The notes under the pieces: generated by a model | The model's database searches: none | Seen by the model: the letters and a program-made list of their open reading frames with translations, nothing else | Told to the model about the DNA's origin: nothing | Made by a program: the position numbers and the translations under genes | In this document: one piece after another, positions 7,247 through 10,463 of the stretch | Position numbering within the stretch: position 1 is the first letter of the stretch | How the letters are laid out: every line of letters starts with the position of its first letter | Assembly (NCBI GenBank): GCA_029261435.1 | Contig: JAJDBI010000215.1 | Location: 1 to 10,463, forward strand | Direction: 5' to 3' | DNA length: 10,463 bases | From: Nitrospinaceae bacterium | Lineage (GTDB): Bacteria > Nitrospinota > Nitrospinia > Nitrospinales > VA-1

Positions 7247-7373
7247 CCGGCGACAATAACTCTTACTGACCAGCAAAAAATTTCCTCAAATTGATGTGCG
7301 CTTGCACTATCCCCCCTTTTGACCTCCTCCGTTAGATACCAATTAAAACATTGCATAATACCCCCGCCGCTGA

Positions 7374-7390
7374 TGGTATAATTTTTACCA
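7374..7390 (+). promoter_or_regulatory. Predicted extended -10 promoter of the LRR gene, within a TGGTA...TACCA dyad
   Basis: TGGTATAAT (7374-7382) is the same extended -10 core as at smc. No good -35 lies at 16-18 bp: the nearest candidate TTGCAT (7351-7356) is 20 bp away, which fits extended -10 dependence. The core is the left half of a dyad TGGTA-N7-TACCA ending at 7390, and a further ATACCA lies at 7336-7341. Transcription would begin near 7389, giving a short leader of about 25 nt without a Shine-Dalgarno. Confidence 0.5.
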
Positions 7391-7414
7391 ACTTGAACTT
7401 AACTGTATTTTGTT

Positions 7415-8767
7415 ATGGCAGAGGCGAAAGACATTGATGACAGCCTGGAATTTCTCCGGCATTTTGAAAAAAATACCGAGAACCCCGATCTTGGCTCACT
7501 CATCCGAGAAAAATTGAGTCTCGATAAAAAATCCCTGGATCTTTTGGGCTGCCAGCTTATAGAGGATGATTTCAAAACGATTGCTGAAGCCAATCCTCTT
7601 AAATCCCTTTCACTGTTGAACCTTGAACAAACAGGCTTGAATTCTTCCGGCCTACAACCCCTACGCGCCTCTGATTGTTTTTCCAATTTAGCAAACCTCT
7701 CACTGGCGAACAATAACCTCGATGATGAAGCCTTATTCTTCCTTTCCAAATGCAAAGCACTAACGCTCTTAAAGGACCTGAATTTATCCAGCAATGAAAT
7801 CGGCGCGCTGGGAGCAAAAGTGCTTTCTCTGGCAGAAGGAATAAACAGTCTGGAGAGGTTGAACTTTTCCTATAACCGTTTAGAACCTCTTGGAATTAAG
7901 TCGCTTGCCGATTCAAAACTTGGCCGACAATTAAATGAGGTTGATCTTCGCGATACAGGAATTGGCGATGAGGGTCTGAGGCTTTTAGCGCAAGTGCCGC
8001 CACTTGAAAAAATTATCAAGATCGATCTTTCCGATAATGGTTTGACCCATGAAGGAATGGAAGCTCTGGCACGGTCCGAGGTGTTCCCCAATCTCAAGGT
8101 TTTGATCTTGAACAACAACCATCTCGGTGATGACGGTGTCTATGCCATGGCTGAGTCCCTTATGTTTGAAAACCTGGAAACACTTATCATGCATAATAAT
8201 GGACTGACAACAGACAGCGCAATTTCGCTTTCCACATCTAAATCAATCACCCGGCTTCGAACTCTTGATCTAAATAATAACGACCTTCGCGCAGAAGGAA
8301 TAGAGGCCTTGGTGGGTTCCAAAAATATGACGCACATGGAAACCCTTGATCTTGGTGAGAATAAAATTGGCCCAGAGGGAACAAAGGCCCTGGCAGAATC
8401 TCCGTATTGCGCCGGGCTAAAATCTTTGCGGCTGAATAACAATAATATCTCTGATCAAGGAGCCACGGCACTTGCCCACTCCACAACCCTGTCTCAACTG
8501 GAATCTTTATATCTTGAAAACGAAAACTGGATTCACGCACAAGGCATCAAAGCGATGGCCGAATCCAATAATTTATCCAGCTTGCGTCGTCTGGTACTGG
8601 CCTTGAATGTCATTGGCGACGAGGGCGCAATTTACCTTGCCAATTCCCAGCAACTTTCCGGACTTCATTTTTTAAACGTCGCGGGCAATAAGCTGAGCCC
8701 CAAAGGGGAAGATGCCCTGCAAAAATCAACTGCGCTGACCAGCCTTCAAATCCTCGAAATTGTTTAA
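7415..8767 (+). CDS. Cytoplasmic leucine-rich-repeat protein (RNase-inhibitor-like LRRs)
   Basis: A 450-residue protein with no signal peptide or membrane helix. After an acidic N-terminal segment (1-64, with one degenerate repeat-like stretch near 40-64) it consists of 14 consecutive LRRs from residue 65 to 443, then the cap LQILEIV. Thirteen repeats are exactly 27 residues with the pattern LxxLxLxxNxIxxEGxxALAxSxxLxx, of the ribonuclease-inhibitor type, expected to form a horseshoe for protein binding. Repeat 12 (362-389) has 28 residues, the extra one near W372, apparently the only tryptophan. There is no catalytic domain, so a binding or scaffold role is inferred, and the partner is unknown. 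The ATG at 7415 lacks a Shine-Dalgarno but follows a promoter by about 33 nt. It is a single gene, 168 nt after smc; that gap shows no convincing terminator. Confidence 0.88.
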   Translation: MAEAKDIDDSLEFLRHFEKNTENPDLGSLIREKLSLDKKSLDLLGCQLIEDDFKTIAEANPLKSLSLLNLEQTGLNSSGLQPLRASDCFSNLANLSLANNNLDDEALFFLSKCKALTLLKDLNLSSNEIGALGAKVLSLAEGINSLERLNFSYNRLEPLGIKSLADSKLGRQLNEVDLRDTGIGDEGLRLLAQVPPLEKIIKIDLSDNGLTHEGMEALARSEVFPNLKVLILNNNHLGDDGVYAMAESLMFENLETLIMHNNGLTTDSAISLSTSKSITRLRTLDLNNNDLRAEGIEALVGSKNMTHMETLDLGENKIGPEGTKALAESPYCAGLKSLRLNNNNISDQGATALAHSTTLSQLESLYLENENWIHAQGIKAMAESNNLSSLRRLVLALNVIGDEGAIYLANSQQLSGLHFLNVAGNKLSPKGEDALQKSTALTSLQILEIV

Positions 8768-8864
8768 AAGTAAATCTTTCCAACCCTGACATACAGACGT
8801 TACAATTCCCAGCCACAGGCCAATATCCGATTAGAAATATTATAGGAACAGGCCTACCTTCTGT

Positions 8865-8896
8865 TTGCTTTTTCTCTTCAAGTGTTACACTATTAT
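8865..8896 (+). promoter_or_regulatory. Weak candidate promoter for the GGDEF-PilZ gene
   Basis: TTGCTT (8865-8870) and TATTAT (8891-8896) resemble -35 and -10 boxes but are 20 bp apart, longer than the preferred 16-18. A promoter is expected in the 160-170 nt gap after the LRR gene, since no terminator or other start is obvious. The exact boxes are uncertain. Confidence 0.22.
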
Positions 8897-8927
8897 ACAA
8901 GAGTTAAAGGTGTACCTTCTCAACCAC

Positions 8928-8934
8928 GGTGATC
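8928..8934 (+). promoter_or_regulatory. Shine-Dalgarno GGTGATC that decides the cyclase start
   Basis: GGTGATC can pair fully with the GATCACC part of the usual 16S rRNA 3' end. It ends 3 nt before the ATG at 8938, an acceptable geometry for this distal part of the anti-Shine-Dalgarno. It contains the alternative in-frame GTG (8929), whose only purine-rich upstream stretch, AAAGG (8906-8910), is 18 nt away and too distant. This favours ATG 8938. Confidence 0.55.
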
Positions 8935-8937
8935 CGT

Positions 8938-10116
8938 ATGAGCGATTTAAGACAAACGATCGTAGATTCGCTGAATTCTTATTCCGGTAATGACTCTGAC
9001 CTTCTTGAAACAATCCAGGATCTTGTCGAAAAGGAAGGGGAAAAAGTTTACCCGACTCTGCTCAATGTGCTAACCCATCTGGAATTCGATGCTCACGATG
9101 CTAAAGTCAATTGGCAGCGCATCCTTGCCCATCGCGACTTGTTACAGACAAAACTTGACAGACAAGTCAAATTGATCACCGCAGTCTGCGATTATTTTTG
9201 CGAGGTTTCACAAACCTTGACAACTCCAACAATGATAGAGTTGGAGGTGTTTGAAGAAACCAGGAAGCATTCCCATTCTGATGGATTGACAGGACTTTTT
9301 AACCGCAGGTTTTTCGATGAAGCGCTGGAAGGGGAAATAAACCGAGTTCAAAGATATGATGGAAGTTTTTCAATCATATTTTTCGATCTTGATCATTTCA
9401 AGAACCTGAATGACACCTATGGTCATCAGGCAGGTGATTTGACTTTAAAACGAGTCGCCGAAATATTGATATTAGAAAAAAGAACCGAAGACCTTGCCTG
9501 TAGATATGGCGGAGAAGAACTGGTTCTCATTCTCCCAGAAACGCAAAAGATCAACGCGCTGGTTATTGCTGAGCGCATTCGCCAAAAAGTTGAAGACCTG
9601 GATCTGGTGTTTGATGGTAAATCATTTAATGTCACTATAAGTGGTGGGGTCGCATCATTTCCTACAGATGCAAAGAATACCAAGTCATTGCTTCATGCAT
9701 CTGACGTCGCTCTTTATCAGGCCAAGGAAAGTGGCAGAAATAGAATTTTTCTTCACTCCACAAACAAGCGACATTATATAAGGATAGATTTTGCCAAGGA
9801 CGTTCAAATCAAAAAAGTGGACCAGGAGTCTGAACAAATTACCGTTCAAGGAAAGAATTTCAGCAGTTCAGGTTTGCTTTTGGAAAGCCCTGTTCTCATT
9901 GAAATTGGAGCACAAGTAAAAATAGAACTTTCCGACCCGAGCCATGACAAGCCCATCACCATAAAAGCTCAGGTAGCCCGGGTAGAAAAATTTGATGCCC
10001 ACTATGATATAGGTGTTTCGTTTCTAGAAATCAACGACACCGCAGGCAGCGAAATAGCGCAAACTCTGGCTAAAAACCTGGGAATTCCCACCTCCCAAAT
10101 AAACCAAAAGGTATAA
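8938..10116 (+). CDS. Diguanylate cyclase with C-terminal PilZ domain (GGDEF-PilZ)
   Basis: Makes the second messenger c-di-GMP from two GTP. The product has 392 residues from ATG 8938 (395 from GTG 8929). Residues 1-110 are helical, with no sensor domain I recognise; the stretch VLTHLEFDAHDA...HRDLL resembles N-termini seen in some other GGDEF proteins. The GGDEF domain (about 112-272) starts SDGLTGLFNRRFF and has the metal-binding FFDLDHFK (D150), the active site GGEEL (191-195, an accepted variant) and the inhibitory-site motif R182-T-E-D185 exactly five residues before it. The PilZ domain (about 275-385) has both c-di-GMP-binding motifs, R278-H-Y-I-R282 and N307-F-S-S-S-G312. All catalytic and binding residues are thus intact, so it should be active and product-sensing. 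No transmembrane segment is seen. It is convergent with the next gene, with a 9-nt gap. Confidence 0.93.
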   Translation: MSDLRQTIVDSLNSYSGNDSDLLETIQDLVEKEGEKVYPTLLNVLTHLEFDAHDAKVNWQRILAHRDLLQTKLDRQVKLITAVCDYFCEVSQTLTTPTMIELEVFEETRKHSHSDGLTGLFNRRFFDEALEGEINRVQRYDGSFSIIFFDLDHFKNLNDTYGHQAGDLTLKRVAEILILEKRTEDLACRYGGEELVLILPETQKINALVIAERIRQKVEDLDLVFDGKSFNVTISGGVASFPTDAKNTKSLLHASDVALYQAKESGRNRIFLHSTNKRHYIRIDFAKDVQIKKVDQESEQITVQGKNFSSSGLLLESPVLIEIGAQVKIELSDPSHDKPITIKAQVARVEKFDAHYDIGVSFLEINDTAGSEIAQTLAKNLGIPTSQINQKV

Positions 10117-10125
10117 TTAGAAGAA

Positions 10126-10463
10126 CTAAGGTCGAGTGGCGAACAAATTAAACGTGTTCTGCGTCCCCAGCACTCGGTTTGCCATCCAGGCATGAAGCCC
10201 ATAGCGTCGCGCACAGTATTTTTCAGTCTGCAAAACTTTCAAGCCTTCATCTCGTAGAATTTCACTGACCTGATTCGGGTCAATGCCTCCAAACTGCCGC
10301 TGATAATCTGAATGATGATACTCATCATCCAACACAGGAATACTTTTCGCCCACATCTCTGAACGATATAATTTCTCATCCAACCATGAAAGCACACGGT
10401 GCAGGGCAAATTTTACCGGAGAATGAACTTCCTGTTTAAGCGGTTCAAAAAATACAAGCAGTA
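10126..10463 (-). CDS. Probable class I SAM-dependent methyltransferase, C-terminal part (runs off right edge)
   Basis: The reading frame is open from the window edge down to the TAG at 10128-10126, giving about 111 codons of a larger gene. A GTG at 10395 is in frame but is unlikely to be the start, because the frame continues upstream without a stop as LLVFFEPLKQEVHSPVKFAL. The FFEPL strand followed by a helical insertion (ALHRVLSWLDEKL), then a DPNQVSEILRDEGLKVLQTEKY segment and a final short strand (FNLFATRP), resembles the C-terminal half of class I methyltransferases acting on small molecules or lipids. The SAM-binding glycine motif lies outside the window, so this is an inference. It shares its 3' end region with the cyclase gene (9-nt gap), with no visible terminator between the two. 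Confidence 0.55.
   Translation of the reverse strand, partial: LLVFFEPLKQEVHSPVKFALHRVLSWLDEKLYRSEMWAKSIPVLDDEYHHSDYQRQFGGIDPNQVSEILRDEGLKVLQTEKYCARRYGLHAWMANRVLGTQNTFNLFATRP

Noticed and set aside
7296..7316. GTGC-GCTT-GCAC hairpin after smc
   Set aside because: It is a 4-bp stem followed by a C-run rather than a T-run, so it is not a convincing terminator.
7321..7330. GGAGGAGGTC on the minus strand, a Shine-Dalgarno look-alike in the smc-LRR gap
   Set aside because: Only a very short frame follows it on that strand, with no promoter. It is probably coincidence.
3689..8767. The smc-LRR pair as an anti-phage (Wadjet- or condensin-like) system
   Set aside because: The SMC has the full-length housekeeping form with normal arms and hinge, there are no kleisin or nuclease partners nearby, and the LRR gene has its own promoter.
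8815..8854. ACAGGCC direct repeats (8815-8821 and 8848-8854) in the gap before the cyclase gene
   Set aside because: Seven-base repeats at this spacing are expected by chance in 10 kb, and no third copy is present.
8847..8876. AACAG...CTGTT hairpin followed by a T-rich stretch after the LRR gene
   Set aside because: The stem is only 5 bp with a 9-nt loop and the T-tract is interrupted. It is too weak to call an intrinsic terminator.

Overview
The window is an ordinary-looking stretch of bacterial chromosome, densely coded, with nine genes or gene parts. GC is somewhat below 50 % by eye. I see no insertion sequence, phage gene, CRISPR array, tRNA or rRNA. Bacterial-type SMC, a c-di-GMP enzyme and several Shine-Dalgarno sites fit a Gram-negative bacterium. 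The mix (GGDEF-PilZ fusion, cytoplasmic LRR protein, NodU-type carbamoyltransferase) suggests a deltaproteobacterial, Nitrospinota or similar lineage. That placement is a low-confidence guess from style alone.

Left part (1-3430), all on the minus strand and read from right to left: an ArsC/Spx-family thioredoxin-fold protein, a Nudix hydrolase of the CoA-pyrophosphatase type, an orphan ATP-grasp enzyme, orotidine-5'-phosphate decarboxylase (pyrF), a four-helix DUF4149-type membrane protein, and the N-terminus of a NodU/CmcH-type carbamoyltransferase that leaves the window at base 1. Gaps of 16, 24 and 6 nt join the first four genes into a probable operon. Gaps of 46 and 88 nt before the last two leave open whether they belong to it.

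Centre (3431-7246): a 258-nt divergent intergenic region separates that operon from smc on the plus strand. It holds three dyad symmetries in a row and a good extended -10 promoter for smc. The smc gene encodes a complete 1185-residue condensin ATPase, with both head halves, two coiled-coil arms and the hinge. Its kleisin partners ScpA and ScpB are not in the window.

Right part (7247-10463): a 450-residue cytoplasmic protein made almost entirely of 27-residue leucine-rich repeats, preceded by the same TGGTATAAT core as smc; then a diguanylate cyclase whose GGDEF domain is fused to a C-terminal PilZ domain; then, convergent and only 9 nt away, the C-terminal part of a probable methyltransferase running off the right edge.

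The genes do not form one obvious pathway. Nucleotide and cofactor housekeeping (pyrF, Nudix), chromosome organisation (smc) and second-messenger signalling (GGDEF-PilZ) sit side by side. The items most worth a second look are the dyad cluster before smc, the promoter core shared with the LRR gene, the LRR protein, the doubly c-di-GMP-responsive cyclase, and a 19-nt near-identical repeat at the 3' ends of two neighbouring genes.
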